Positions 16,146 to 24,649 of a stretch of DNA of 64,000 nucleotides are shown here, piece after piece. Origin of the DNA: Peribacillus sp. FSL E2-0218. GTDB lineage: Bacteria > Bacillota > Bacilli > Bacillales > DSM-1321. A program made the position numbers and the translations under genes. The notes beneath the pieces are model-generated. The model was not told where the DNA came from and did not search any database. It worked only from the letters and a program-made list of their open reading frames with translations. The stretch covers positions 1,429,501 through 1,493,500 of the forward strand of contig NZ_CP150304.1 of the NCBI RefSeq assembly GCF_037992945.1, written 5' to 3'. The number at the start of each line of letters is the position of its first letter. Within the stretch, counting starts at the first letter, position 1.

Positions 16146-16334
16146 ATGGCAGAAGTATTTAAGTGGATCGAACAGAGGAAGGCGTTGCTGATAGAAGAGC
16201 TATTGGCGAAGGGTGTATACAAAACCTCTGATGAAAGGCACCTTTATGATGCCCCTTTAAAAGTATTGGAAGATGAATATAAGATCGTTATAAATAGGTC
16301 TGATAGCGAGTCTCCTACAGAATGGATGACATAG
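16146..16334 (+). CDS. FbpA-like (Fur-regulated basic protein A family) small protein
   Basis: 62 residues. The segment IEQRKALLIEELLAKGVYK followed by ERHLYDAPLKVLEDEY matches the pattern of the FbpA family (an RR/K-x-LI-x-L start and an RHLY-x-L-x-LE-x-EY end). In B. subtilis FbpA helps FsrA sRNA in the iron-sparing response. Here the gene lies 109 nt behind a SAM-I riboswitch rather than an obvious Fur box, which is unusual. RBS AAAGGAG precedes ATG 16146. A weak -10-like TATATAAT at 16072 could give a riboswitch-independent start. Family call is moderate because the protein is short. Confidence 0.6.
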   Translation: MAEVFKWIEQRKALLIEELLAKGVYKTSDERHLYDAPLKVLEDEYKIVINRSDSESPTEWMT

Positions 16335-16596
16335 CAAGAAGCAGGCGATCATTCAATAAAGATCATGTATATAGAAGTATAGAAGGAAGCATTCGCAGTG
16401 TACAGTGGTGAATGCTTTTTTATATGGAAAGATTGTTGTCACAAAAAATACATATTTTAAGGATATTATAGGAGTTTTGTCACATTTGACCGCTAAAATA
16501 ACACATTTTTACCACTCGAAAATAGTTGATTTTAACTACGAGTTTCATTATGATGGAAAGTGTAAAAATATTGAATATATGGGAGGTGTATATAAA

Positions 16597-16773
16597 TTGC
16601 TTTCCAAAAAGGTTACCCCTGAAAGAATAGAAGAGAAGAGACAAGAGATGATGGAGTTGGCAAATATTTTTGGTATAAACAGTCTTCTGACGATTCAAGC
16701 TAGTCAAGAATTGGATATCCTTTTAAACGCGTTAACGAAGAATAGGAAAGCTGAATATTCAGGAAATTCCTAG
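16597..16773 (+). CDS. Spo0E-like aspartyl-phosphate phosphatase
   Basis: 58 residues from TTG 16597, preceded by GGGAGGTG at 8 nt; the open frame runs further upstream but has no RBS and no similarity there. The sequence IEEKRQEMMELANIFG followed by TIQASQELDILLN carries the SQELD signature of Spo0E/YnzD/YisI proteins, which dephosphorylate Spo0A-P and so delay sporulation. The two-helix hairpin length is typical. It lies downstream of the FbpA-like gene and the SAM riboswitch, but a separate promoter cannot be excluded across the 260-nt gap. Confidence 0.8.
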   Translation: MLSKKVTPERIEEKRQEMMELANIFGINSLLTIQASQELDILLNALTKNRKAEYSGNS

Positions 16774-16829
16774 GTTTTCTTGAATTCGTGAATCTGGTAT
16801 ACACATGATGGTGGAGTTTTCCGTGTAAA

Positions 16830-16860
16830 CAAAAAAACTATTGCTGAAAGCAATAGCTTT
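16830..16860 (-). terminator. Terminator of ywnH
   Basis: On the minus strand CTATTGCT-TTC-AGCAATAG is a perfect 8-bp stem followed by seven T. Confidence 0.85.
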
Positions 16861-16867
16861 TGAATAA

Positions 16868-17377
16868 TCATGCTTCTATACGTTTACCAAGGATGACCAA
16901 ATCCCGTTCAACGCCATCGAGCTCGGCAACTTGCGGTAAGTGCGCCCATTCTTCAAAACCAAATTTGGAGAAAAGCTTCATGCTAGGTAAATTATGAGCA
17001 AATATGAAACCTAATAGAGTCTTCACCCCTAATTTTGGGCTTACTTCAATCGCCTGTTGAATCGAAACCTTTCCGATTCCTTTTCCCCGGAAATAATCAT
17101 CGATATAGATGCTGATTTCCGCCGTAGCATTGTAGGCGGGCCTTCCATAGAAAGATTGAAAGCTCATCCATCCTGCGGTTTGTCCTTCAAAAGTAATGAT
17201 ATATAGCGGTCTGCTTTCTGAATTATGCTCCTCAAACCATTTAACCCTCGATTGTACAGATATCGGGTCCGTATCTGCGGTGACCATTCTGGAGGCAATT
17301 GTGGAATTGTAAATTTCCACAATTTTAGGCAAATCCGATAATTCAGCCTCTCTGAATTGTATGTACTCGTTCATCAT
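16868..17377 (-). CDS. ywnH: GNAT N-acetyltransferase YwnH (phosphinothricin acetyltransferase-like)
   Basis: 169 residues. N-terminal EIYNSTIASRMVTADTDP and FYGRPAYNATAEISIYI are hallmarks of the Pat/MnaT branch, and RGKGIGKVSIQQAIE near 97-111 is the acetyl-CoA pyrophosphate loop. B. subtilis YwnH shares this layout almost motif for motif. Relatives acetylate methionine sulfone, sulfoximine or phosphinothricin; the natural substrate here is not shown. Cytoplasmic, single gene, own terminator. Confidence 0.88.
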   Translation of the reverse strand: MMNEYIQFREAELSDLPKIVEIYNSTIASRMVTADTDPISVQSRVKWFEEHNSESRPLYIITFEGQTAGWMSFQSFYGRPAYNATAEISIYIDDYFRGKGIGKVSIQQAIEVSPKLGVKTLLGFIFAHNLPSMKLFSKFGFEEWAHLPQVAELDGVERDLVILGKRIEA

Positions 17378-17591
17378 AAACTCTCCAATCCATTCCTTTT
17401 ATTAACATCCAGAAGTTCCTATTGCATAATTTGATAGTGAATTGTGGACATAACCAAATCATCTGAAAGTTTTATATTATCATACACCTTCTCCTCATTA
17501 TCTGCCAATTCATTTTAATTGTTACTTATGCTCATTTTTGGGTATGTAACATATAAAATGCTTCTTAGATATAAAACAAAAGGAGAAACGA

Positions 17592-18296
17592 ATGAAAAAA
17601 TTAACTGGATTATTAATGATTGTCCTCATTATTTGTTTTGTCGTATATGAATTTCAGCAGGCTGGGGCGTCGAACCGTGTACAGCGGGTCATGGCTTTTG
17701 GCGATTCTTTAACATACGGTAAGGGAGATAAGCATGGGGAAGGCTATGTAAAAGGCTTAAGGGAAGAACTAAACAATCCTGAGTCGGATCAAAAAGTCAG
17801 CTTTTGGAATTATGGGATTAAAGGGCAGGAAACGGATGGCGTCCTCGAACAGCTCGATGATTACCGAATCCATACAAAACTCGATAAAGCGGACACTTTC
17901 ATCGTCTATATCGGCACGAATGACTTCATCAATAGTAACGGCGGCGACTTGACCGAAATAAACGATCGGAAAATCGACGAGGGCAAGCGGGAATACATCA
18001 GGCATCTAAAACGGATCACGGAAACACTTTTAAAGGAAAATGATAAGGCCGATATCCTGGTAGTGGGCCTGTATAACCCGATCATTGGCAACCGAAAGAT
18101 CGAAAAGCACATTCAGGATTATAACCAATCAATCAAGGATGTAGTGAAAAAGGACGAAAGGATGGTATTCATTCCCACCGATGATTTGTTTAAAAAGAAA
18201 AAGAAAGCCGATTATTTCAGTGATGAAATTCACCCCAATGAAAAAGGATATAGGCTCATCACAAATCGGATACTGGCAAGCTACGACTTCAAATGA
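17592..18296 (+). CDS. Secreted SGNH/GDSL lipase-esterase family protein
   Basis: 234 residues. An N-terminal membrane or signal segment (residues 4-22) places the enzyme outside the membrane. All four SGNH blocks are visible: FGDSLTYG (nucleophile Ser near 38), NYGIKGQETD (block II Gly), IGTNDF (block III Asn) and SDEIHPNEKGY (catalytic Asp-x-x-His). Family members are esterases, thioesterases or cell-wall deacetylases; the substrate is unknown. RBS AAAAGGAGAA precedes ATG 17592. Stand-alone; no clear terminator follows. Confidence 0.88.
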   Translation: MKKLTGLLMIVLIICFVVYEFQQAGASNRVQRVMAFGDSLTYGKGDKHGEGYVKGLREELNNPESDQKVSFWNYGIKGQETDGVLEQLDDYRIHTKLDKADTFIVYIGTNDFINSNGGDLTEINDRKIDEGKREYIRHLKRITETLLKENDKADILVVGLYNPIIGNRKIEKHIQDYNQSIKDVVKKDERMVFIPTDDLFKKKKKADYFSDEIHPNEKGYRLITNRILASYDFK

Positions 18297-18485
18297 TAGC
18301 CATGGAATGTAGACAAACTCTAAACTGCCCCTTACCTGTTAAACAACGAATGAACATGTAAGAGGTATTTTACTCTCCTTTTTATCAAATCTTTTCGTTT
18401 CATAAGTACAATTATTTTACACATTACTATAGAACATGGAATAATTATGGGAGATTAATCCGGATTATATGAGGAGATGCTAATA

Positions 18486-18968
18486 ATGAATCAAAATGAA
18501 AAAACCAGGGAAGAACTTCTGAATGCAGTCAATGGGCTTTCGGATGAACAGCTGAATGCCCATCCTGAAGAAGGACGTTGGAGCATTATCCAAGTATTGG
18601 ATCATTTATATTTAATGGAGCGGGCCATCACAAAGAGCATTGCCGATAAATTGCAAAGTGATGAGAAAGTTCCAGCAGCGGACAAACCGATTGAGCTTAC
18701 TGTAAATCGTGAAGTGAAGGTAGAAGCGCCTTCATATGTCGTTCCGTCGGAATCATTCCAAACCTTGCAAGAAGTCAAGGATAAATTGGCCGAGTCACGT
18801 GCCGCATTGGTACAACTTGTCGACAGCGCAGATGAAAAGGACCTTGAGGAAAAGTCATTTCCTCATCCGTTATTCAAGGATTTAAGTTTGAAGCAATGGA
18901 TACCGTTCGTGGGATTGCATGAAAAAAGGCATTTACTGCAAATCGAAGAGCTAAAATCTAAATTATAA
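18486..18968 (+). CDS. DinB-family (YfiT-like) putative metal-dependent protein
   Basis: 160 residues, four-helix-bundle DinB/YfiT type. The usual three metal-ligand His are present: His48 or so in VLDHLYLMERA, and the C-terminal GLHEKRHLLQIEEL with two His. Members include bacillithiol-dependent transferases; the substrate is unknown. ATG 18486 is preferred over an ATG 9 nt upstream because GAGGAGA is then optimally spaced. A terminator follows at once. Confidence 0.85.
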   Translation: MNQNEKTREELLNAVNGLSDEQLNAHPEEGRWSIIQVLDHLYLMERAITKSIADKLQSDEKVPAADKPIELTVNREVKVEAPSYVVPSESFQTLQEVKDKLAESRAALVQLVDSADEKDLEEKSFPHPLFKDLSLKQWIPFVGLHEKRHLLQIEELKSKL

Positions 18969-18973
18969 AAAAA

Positions 18974-19006
18974 GAAAAACTCATCCGAACCTGGTTGAGT
19001 TTTTCA
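18974..19006 (+). terminator. Terminator of the DinB-family gene
   Basis: AAAACTCA pairs with TGAGTTTT, with TTTTTC at the 3' side. Confidence 0.7.
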
Positions 19007-19029
19007 CTTTAGACAGAAAGGAACGTTCT

Positions 19030-19569
19030 GTGAAAGCTAACTGGGTTAAGGCATGTCTGGTCTTGTTTTGTTTCGGATGGTTGGCGGTTGTCTTGTACAA
19101 GAATATGCTTCCGCCTGATTTAGATGAAATCGAACTGGCAGATGAGCTGCATCCGATCGTCGCTGAAAAAAAAGATGAGCTCATTCAGCGGGCTAATGAA
19201 TTAGACATCCCAATAATCATTACCGCCGGATATCGTTCTTTGGAAGAACAAAATAAACTATATGAAAAGGGTCGTTTAAATACGGGGAAAATCGTGACAT
19301 ATGCAAAAGGCGGCGAGTCGCTTCATAATTTCGGTTTGGCGATAGATTTCGCTCTCCTCAACAAACAAGGCGAGGCCATTTGGGATATGGACTATGACGG
19401 AAATGATAATCGGAAATCGGATTGGATGGAGGTCGTCACCGTTGCTAAAGGGCTGGGATTCGAATGGGGTGGGGATTGGCCAGGATTCAAGGACTACCCC
19501 CATCTGCAAATGACCTTTGGCTTAAGCTTGAGAGAGCTGCAGCAGGGCAAGCAGGCTAGAGGGCAGTGA
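19030..19569 (+). CDS. cwlK: L-alanyl-D-glutamate endopeptidase CwlK (M15 family)
   Basis: 179 residues from GTG 19030 with RBS AAAGGA. A membrane anchor or signal (8-24) is followed by a VanY/CwlK zinc peptidase domain. Zinc ligands His99 and Asp106 in SLHNFGLAIDF and His158 in DYPHLQM are present, with TAGYRSLEEQNKLY before them. Cuts peptidoglycan stem peptides. Close in length to B. subtilis CwlK. Single gene after the DinB gene terminator. Confidence 0.9.
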   Translation: MKANWVKACLVLFCFGWLAVVLYKNMLPPDLDEIELADELHPIVAEKKDELIQRANELDIPIIITAGYRSLEEQNKLYEKGRLNTGKIVTYAKGGESLHNFGLAIDFALLNKQGEAIWDMDYDGNDNRKSDWMEVVTVAKGLGFEWGGDWPGFKDYPHLQMTFGLSLRELQQGKQARGQ

Positions 19570-19704
19570 GGCGGAATCAGCTCATTTCCCTTCTCGAATA
19601 TTAGACGAAAAGCAGGAAAATAAGCTTGTATATTGCTTTACAGCCGAGAATTCGATAAAGTGGACTAGTGAGAAATCAGACATGAATGAAGGAGTGCAGT
19701 CACC

Positions 19705-20262
19705 ATGGAAGAAATAAAGCATTGCCGGGACTCTTTGGTCATCAAAACAAGTCTTGTCCTCCCTCCCGATACAAATAATATTGGTACGATGTTCGGAGGC
19801 AAGCTAATGGCATATATTGATGATGTAGCGGCCATATCCGCCATGCGTCATGCCAGGAGCAACGTAGTTACCGCCTCTACCGATTCGGTTGATTTCCTTC
19901 ACCCTATCCACGAAGGAAATGCCGTTTGTCTGGAAAGCTTCGTGACCTATACGGGCAGAACATCGATGGAAATCATCGTAAAAGTGATTGCTGAGGATTT
20001 AGTTACAGGAGATCGCAATTTATGTGTCATTTCCTTTTTGACCTTTGTCGCCATTAATGAACAAGGTAAACCTATACCGGTTCCCCATTTGGTTCCGGAA
20101 ACCGAAATGGAAATCAATTTAAATGAATCGGCAAAACAACGGGCTCAAATAAGGAAAAAAAGAAGAGAAGATACACAGTTCATTGCAAGCACTTTTGGTG
20201 TCAAGCTGCCATGGAGCGAACAATCGAATCCAGGATTATATAAAGATGAAACTAATCATTAA
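19705..20262 (+). CDS. ykhA: Acyl-CoA thioesterase, hotdog fold (YkhA)
   Basis: 185 residues. The hotdog helix region NNIGTMFGGKLMAYIDDVAAI with the catalytic Asp is followed by TASTDSVDFLHPIHEGN and a charged C-terminal tail, as in YkhA/BACH type thioesterases that hydrolyse acyl-CoAs. Cytoplasmic, usually hexameric. RBS GAAGGAG precedes ATG 19705; a terminator follows. Confidence 0.92.
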   Translation: MEEIKHCRDSLVIKTSLVLPPDTNNIGTMFGGKLMAYIDDVAAISAMRHARSNVVTASTDSVDFLHPIHEGNAVCLESFVTYTGRTSMEIIVKVIAEDLVTGDRNLCVISFLTFVAINEQGKPIPVPHLVPETEMEINLNESAKQRAQIRKKRREDTQFIASTFGVKLPWSEQSNPGLYKDETNH

Positions 20263-20284
20263 GTGATTGGGCCATTGGCAGACA

Positions 20285-20325
20285 AAAGGTTTCAGAAAGG
20301 TATCCCTTTCCGAAGCCTTTTTTTG
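20285..20325 (+). terminator. Terminator of ykhA
   Basis: AAGGTTTCAGAAAGG and CCTTTCCGAAGCCTT pair with small mismatches, followed by seven T. Confidence 0.75.
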
Positions 20326-20548
20326 GTTATTGGACTTCGCTTTTGTTCAGAGGTGTGCATAAGCAAAGCTCGTCCCTGGAAAAGCTGATGCCTGCAAGGG
20401 AGACAAACGGGCAAAAGGTACACACCCATAAAAAGAGACGATCGACAAACTCGATTTTCACCTAGTTTTTCAATCGTGTTTGCCAAATCAAACAGAGATT
20501 GGGTCTTTTTAACATGGAGTTAAAAGGTATCCAATTCGGAGACTGAAC
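20326..20548. other. Intergenic stretch without recognisable genes
   Basis: Between two terminators facing each other. The only open frame of note (20292-20486 minus) has no RBS and overlaps the ykhA terminator. Nothing else seen. Confidence 0.5.
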
Positions 20549-20588
20549 GTCAAAAGACGCTTGGCTGCCTTCCAAGCGTCCTTTTGAT
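20549..20588 (-). terminator. Terminator of yetJ
   Basis: CAAAAGACGCTTGG (20551-20564) and CCAAGCGTCCTTTTG (20572-20586) form a long stem; the minus strand gives TCTTTTGAC after it. Confidence 0.8.
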
Positions 20589-20593
20589 CGGAA

Positions 20594-21229
20594 CTAGTCA
20601 TCACTTGCCAAAATACCAAAAAAGCGTAAGATGTTTATGAAAAGGTTAATGAAATCAAGATAGAGATTCAAGGCCATGAGCGGAACTTCCTCGGCCGTTA
20701 CACCGTAATGCTTCATTCGATTGAAATCGTAAAGGATATACCCGCTGAAAACCAAAATCCCGATAAATGAAAAGACCAACATGGCTGTAGAGCTTAAAGG
20801 AAAGAAAATGTTGAAGATACCGATCACCACTAAAGCAAGCAAAGCGGCAAAGAGCATTCCTCCCAGGAAAGAAAGGTCCCTTTTGGTGGTCGTAGCATAA
20901 ATGGCTAAACCTCCAAATACGACTGTCGTCGTTACACCGGCTAAAATCACTACATTAGCACCGGCAGCGGCCAAGTAATGAGCGATGATCGGATAGGTGG
21001 TAATCCCGGAAATCAACGTGAAGCTATACAGAAATGTGTATCCGATCGCTTTTTTCCTCCGCATGATGAAAGCCCCAATCAACATGGCAATCTCGAGGAT
21101 CGCTAACGGGATGAACAAGGCCGGAGGAACAAAAGTGCCTATGGCCATCCCCAATACTGAAATGGCCAGTGATAATGCGAAGGTCCGCATCACGGATGGC
21201 ATATAGGTTTGTACAGTTTGTGAATACAT
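20594..21229 (-). CDS. yetJ: Bax inhibitor-1 family protein (YetJ-like calcium leak channel)
   Basis: 211 residues, seven predicted membrane helices, the length and layout of B. subtilis YetJ, a pH-sensitive calcium leak protein. The conserved C-terminal acidic residues implicated in pH gating are present in ILYDFNRMKHYG and LNLYLDFINLFINILRFFG. RBS GAGGTGAAAAC precedes ATG 21229. Single gene with its own terminator. Confidence 0.9.
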   Translation of the reverse strand: MYSQTVQTYMPSVMRTFALSLAISVLGMAIGTFVPPALFIPLAILEIAMLIGAFIMRRKKAIGYTFLYSFTLISGITTYPIIAHYLAAAGANVVILAGVTTTVVFGGLAIYATTTKRDLSFLGGMLFAALLALVVIGIFNIFFPLSSTAMLVFSFIGILVFSGYILYDFNRMKHYGVTAEEVPLMALNLYLDFINLFINILRFFGILASDD

Positions 21230-21722
21230 GTTTTCACCTCATCATTATTCTTCTACCGATACTTACGAATGGGTTTTAAAAAGGTTTCATTGTCCATAGG
21301 GAAATTTAGGTGTTTTTTTAAAGCTTCTGAAATATATATGAAAGAAACCTAATTTTATGAGCATCCTACCTTTATCCTAATTTTTCTGAAATATTAAAAT
21401 ATTCATCTGATTTATTTACTGATACCCTTTCGTCCAATAATATCAAACAATTCCAATATTTATCGTTTTTGTTATATTAAAATAATGAAGTAGGGAATGG
21501 TTAGTCCAAGCTTTTTAACCAGCTTCATGACTTTACTGTGTAACAGCTATAAAGGAAAAGATTTTTTATACCAGAAAATTATTCCTAAAGTTATAAAAAG
21601 AGAAAAAATTGTCATTATTTTGTATAAAAACTATTGTGTAAATGTAAAAAATTGATTAAAATCTTAACTAATTATCAGAAGATTAATTATTTTCCCGATA
21701 AAATAGTTTAGGGGGAGCAAGG
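21230..21722. other. AT-rich 490-bp region between yetJ and the oligopeptide operon
   Basis: Holds the yetJ promoter region (minus) and the operon promoter at 21634-21662 (plus). No gene, riboswitch or repeat was recognised in it. Confidence 0.5.
21634..21662 (+). promoter_or_regulatory. Probable promoter of the oligopeptide transporter operon
   Basis: TTGTGT, 17-nt spacer, TAAAAT, 60 nt before the first gene. A second possible pair begins at TTGTCA about 25 nt earlier. Confidence 0.45.
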
Positions 21723-22748
21723 ATGAATAAAGCTATTTTGGAAATAGAGAATCTGACAACTTCATTTCGAATCGGAAGTACATATCATGCTGCTGTGGAT
21801 GATGTTTCGTTTACGGTAAATGAAAACGAAATTGTAGCCGTGGTTGGAGAATCAGGTTGTGGAAAAAGTGCTTTGGCCTTATCCATTATGCAACTACATA
21901 ATAAACAAAGGACTAAATCAGAAGGAACCATACATTATAACGGGCAAAACCTGCTGAAGTTGAATGATACACAAATGAATAAAGTCCGCGGAAAGGAATT
22001 GGGGATGATCTTCCAGGAACCTTTAACGGCCTTGAATCCGCTCATGACGATCGGAAAACAAATCGAGGAAAACCTTGATTACCATACCAAACTTTCCAAG
22101 GATGAAAAAAAGAAAAGGACAATCGAGCTTCTGACTCAAGTGGGAATTCCTTACCCTGAACGTACGTACAAGCAATTTCCGCATGAGCTATCGGGCGGAA
22201 TGCGGCAAAGGGCGATGATCTCGATTGCCATTGCCTGCAACCCTGCACTGGTCATTGCCGATGAACCCACGACCGCCCTGGATGTCACGATTCAAGCGCA
22301 AATACTAGATTTGCTGAAGGATATCCAAAGCAGGACAAGGATGGGAATCATCTTGATTACACACGACTTGAGCGTCGTGGCAGAGGTTGCGGACAGGATC
22401 GTTGTCATGTATGCGGGTCAGGTAGTGGAGACGGGGAGCGTCAAGGAAATATTCAACAATCCGCTTCATCCGTATACGAGGTCTTTATTGAATTCGATTC
22501 CTTCGGCGTCACATGAGAAAAACCGTTTGCATGTTATTGAGGGAATCGTTCCATCCATCGCGAAAATGGATAGGATTGGATGCCGTTTCCAAGACAGGAT
22601 TCCATGGATTCCAAGGCATGCACATGAAGAGAGGCCTCAGCTTCACGAAGTGGCCAAGGGCCATTTTGTACGGTGTACCTGCTATAAAGAATTTTATTTC
22701 CAAGCAAAAGGAGATGAATCGACCCATGACATTACTCAAAGTAGATAA
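21723..22748 (+). CDS. Oligopeptide ABC transporter ATP-binding protein (OppD/DppD/AppD type)
   Basis: 341 residues. Walker A GESGCGKSA (42-50), Q-loop MIFQEPLTALNP, signature LSGGMRQRAMIS, Walker B LVIADEPTTALDV and switch THDLS are intact. The C-terminal oligopeptide-type extension with its Cys motif is present but unusual in detail (IGCRFQDRIP, FVRCTC). Powers peptide import with the partner ATPase downstream. First gene of a five-gene operon in the order D-F-B-C-A. RBS GGGGGAGCAAGG. Overlaps the next gene by 23 nt. Confidence 0.92.
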   Translation: MNKAILEIENLTTSFRIGSTYHAAVDDVSFTVNENEIVAVVGESGCGKSALALSIMQLHNKQRTKSEGTIHYNGQNLLKLNDTQMNKVRGKELGMIFQEPLTALNPLMTIGKQIEENLDYHTKLSKDEKKKRTIELLTQVGIPYPERTYKQFPHELSGGMRQRAMISIAIACNPALVIADEPTTALDVTIQAQILDLLKDIQSRTRMGIILITHDLSVVAEVADRIVVMYAGQVVETGSVKEIFNNPLHPYTRSLLNSIPSASHEKNRLHVIEGIVPSIAKMDRIGCRFQDRIPWIPRHAHEERPQLHEVAKGHFVRCTCYKEFYFQAKGDESTHDITQSR

Positions 22749-23652
22749 CTTGAAAGTGCATTTTCCGATTAGGGGAGGTTTTTTTCGAAGGGTGGTCGAT
22801 CATGTAAAGGCAGTGGACGGCGTTTCCTTTGAATTGCAGCAAGGAGAAACATATGGATTGGTCGGGGAATCGGGCAGCGGCAAATCGACGACAGGTAAGG
22901 CAGTTGTCAAGCTGAATGATGTGACATCGGGACAAATCCTGTTTGAAGGCAGGGATTTAGCGGGCCTAAGTAGAAAAGAGATTAAACCATTCCGAAAAGA
23001 TATCCAAATGATCTTCCAAGACCCGTATTCTTCATTGAATCCGAAGAAGCGGGTGCTGGACATCATTGCCGAACCGCTGAGGAATTTCGAACGGCTATCA
23101 CCGGCGGAGGAAAAGAAGATCGTTCAGGACTTCCTGGACAAGGTAGGACTCAGTCCGGAATCGATCCATAAATATCCCCATGAATTTTCAGGGGGACAGC
23201 GCCAGCGGATCGGGATTGCCCGTTCATTGACATTGAAGCCAAAGTTGATCATAGCGGATGAGCCGGTTTCGGCCTTGGATGTTTCCGTACAGGCACAGGT
23301 ATTGAATTTTCTTCAGGACCTTCAGCAGGAATTCAATTTGACTTATTTATTCGTCGGCCACGATTTAGGTGTCATCCGGCATATGTGTGACCGGATGGGT
23401 GTCATGTATCGCGGTAGATTGGTTGAGGAAGGCAAAAGCGATGAAATCTATGAAAATCCCCAACATATATATACGAAACGGCTGATTGCCGCCATTCCGG
23501 ATTTAGAGCCGGAAGTTCGCGGGGAAAAGGTGAAGCTCAGAAAGAAGCTTACGGCGGAATACGAGTCTTCCTATTCAACATTTTTCGATGAAAATGGCCG
23601 GGCCTATGATTTGAAGCCAATCTCATCGACCCATAGAGTTGCATTACAATAA
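22726..23652 (+). CDS. Oligopeptide ABC transporter ATP-binding protein (OppF/DppF/AppF type)
   Basis: 308 residues from ATG 22726, chosen because AAAGGAG lies 12 nt before it; an ATG 12 nt earlier abuts the RBS. Walker A GESGSGKST (47-55), FQDPYSSLNP, signature FSGGQRQRIGIA, Walker B LIIADEPVSALDV and GHDL are intact. Forms a heterodimer with the preceding ATPase. The C-terminal tail is shorter than in OppF and lacks a clear Cys cluster. Confidence 0.92.
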   Translation: MTLLKVDNLKVHFPIRGGFFRRVVDHVKAVDGVSFELQQGETYGLVGESGSGKSTTGKAVVKLNDVTSGQILFEGRDLAGLSRKEIKPFRKDIQMIFQDPYSSLNPKKRVLDIIAEPLRNFERLSPAEEKKIVQDFLDKVGLSPESIHKYPHEFSGGQRQRIGIARSLTLKPKLIIADEPVSALDVSVQAQVLNFLQDLQQEFNLTYLFVGHDLGVIRHMCDRMGVMYRGRLVEEGKSDEIYENPQHIYTKRLIAAIPDLEPEVRGEKVKLRKKLTAEYESSYSTFFDENGRAYDLKPISSTHRVALQ

Positions 23653-23667
23653 GGAGGTGGAAGGAAT

Positions 23668-24633
23668 ATGTGGAAGTTTATCCTCAGACGTTTTTTAGTT
23701 ATGATCCCGCAGCTCTTTTTATTGAGCCTCATCGTTTTCATGATGGCAAAAGCCATGCCGGGAGATGCCCTGTCGGGGCAAGAACTCAACCCTAAGGCCA
23801 ATCCTGCCGAGCTTGAAAGAGTAAGGGAAGAGCTGGGCTTGAATGATCCTTGGTACCAACAATATGGAAGGTGGGTATCGAATGCTGTACAGGGGGACTT
23901 CGGTATTTCCTATACACATAAAACACCTGTTATCGATGTTATCGAGGACAGACTGTGGAACACGGTGTTCCTGGCGCTGGTCACGCTGATCTTTACATAT
24001 ATGCTGGCAATTCCGTTAGGCATACTGAGCGGCAGGTACAACGATACCTGGATCGACAAATCCGTGACGGGCTATAGTTATTTGGGCTTTGGCACACCGA
24101 TTTTCATCTTTGCCTTGATCATGTTGTTCATTTTCGGTTTTGCCCTGGATTGGTTCCCGTCTGGAGGCAGTGTCGATTCCAAGGTGGATGAAGGGACATT
24201 CGCTTATGTGGTAAGTAAGATCAATCATTTGATTTTACCGGCGTTAAGTACGGCTTTAATTGCCACGACAAGCACGATCCAATATTTACGAAATGAAATC
24301 ATCGACAATAAAATCAAGGATTTCGTCAGGACGGCCCGTTCTAAGGGAGTGCCTGAATCAAACGTATATTCCCGTCATATCCTTAGAAATTCGTTTTTGC
24401 CGATCGCGGCATTTTTAGGGTACGAAATTACTGGTTTGATCGGGGGCTCTGTCATAATCGAGACCATTTTCAGTTATCCGGGTCTTGGGCAGCTTTTCCT
24501 CAGTTCAGTGAGTCTGCGGGATTTCAGCGTTGTCACGGCCATTGTCATGATGACGGGATTTGCCACGCTGCTTGGCACACTTCTTTCGGACATCATACTC
24601 AGTGCGGTCGATCCGCGCATACGGATAGAATAG
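23668..24633 (+). CDS. Oligopeptide ABC transporter permease (OppB/DppB type)
   Basis: 321 residues, six membrane helices with the N-terminal RRFLVMIPQLFLLSLIVF helix typical of OppB/DppB, the large external segment, and the EAA loop ARSKGVPESNVYSRHILRNS that docks on the ATPases. RBS AAGGAGGTGG precedes ATG 23668. Third gene of the operon. Confidence 0.93.
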   Translation: MWKFILRRFLVMIPQLFLLSLIVFMMAKAMPGDALSGQELNPKANPAELERVREELGLNDPWYQQYGRWVSNAVQGDFGISYTHKTPVIDVIEDRLWNTVFLALVTLIFTYMLAIPLGILSGRYNDTWIDKSVTGYSYLGFGTPIFIFALIMLFIFGFALDWFPSGGSVDSKVDEGTFAYVVSKINHLILPALSTALIATTSTIQYLRNEIIDNKIKDFVRTARSKGVPESNVYSRHILRNSFLPIAAFLGYEITGLIGGSVIIETIFSYPGLGQLFLSSVSLRDFSVVTAIVMMTGFATLLGTLLSDIILSAVDPRIRIE

Positions 24634-24649
24634 GAGCGGGGTGAGTCGT

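Noticed and set aside
20292..20486. 64-codon open frame on the minus strand
   Set aside because: No RBS and overlaps the ykhA terminator.
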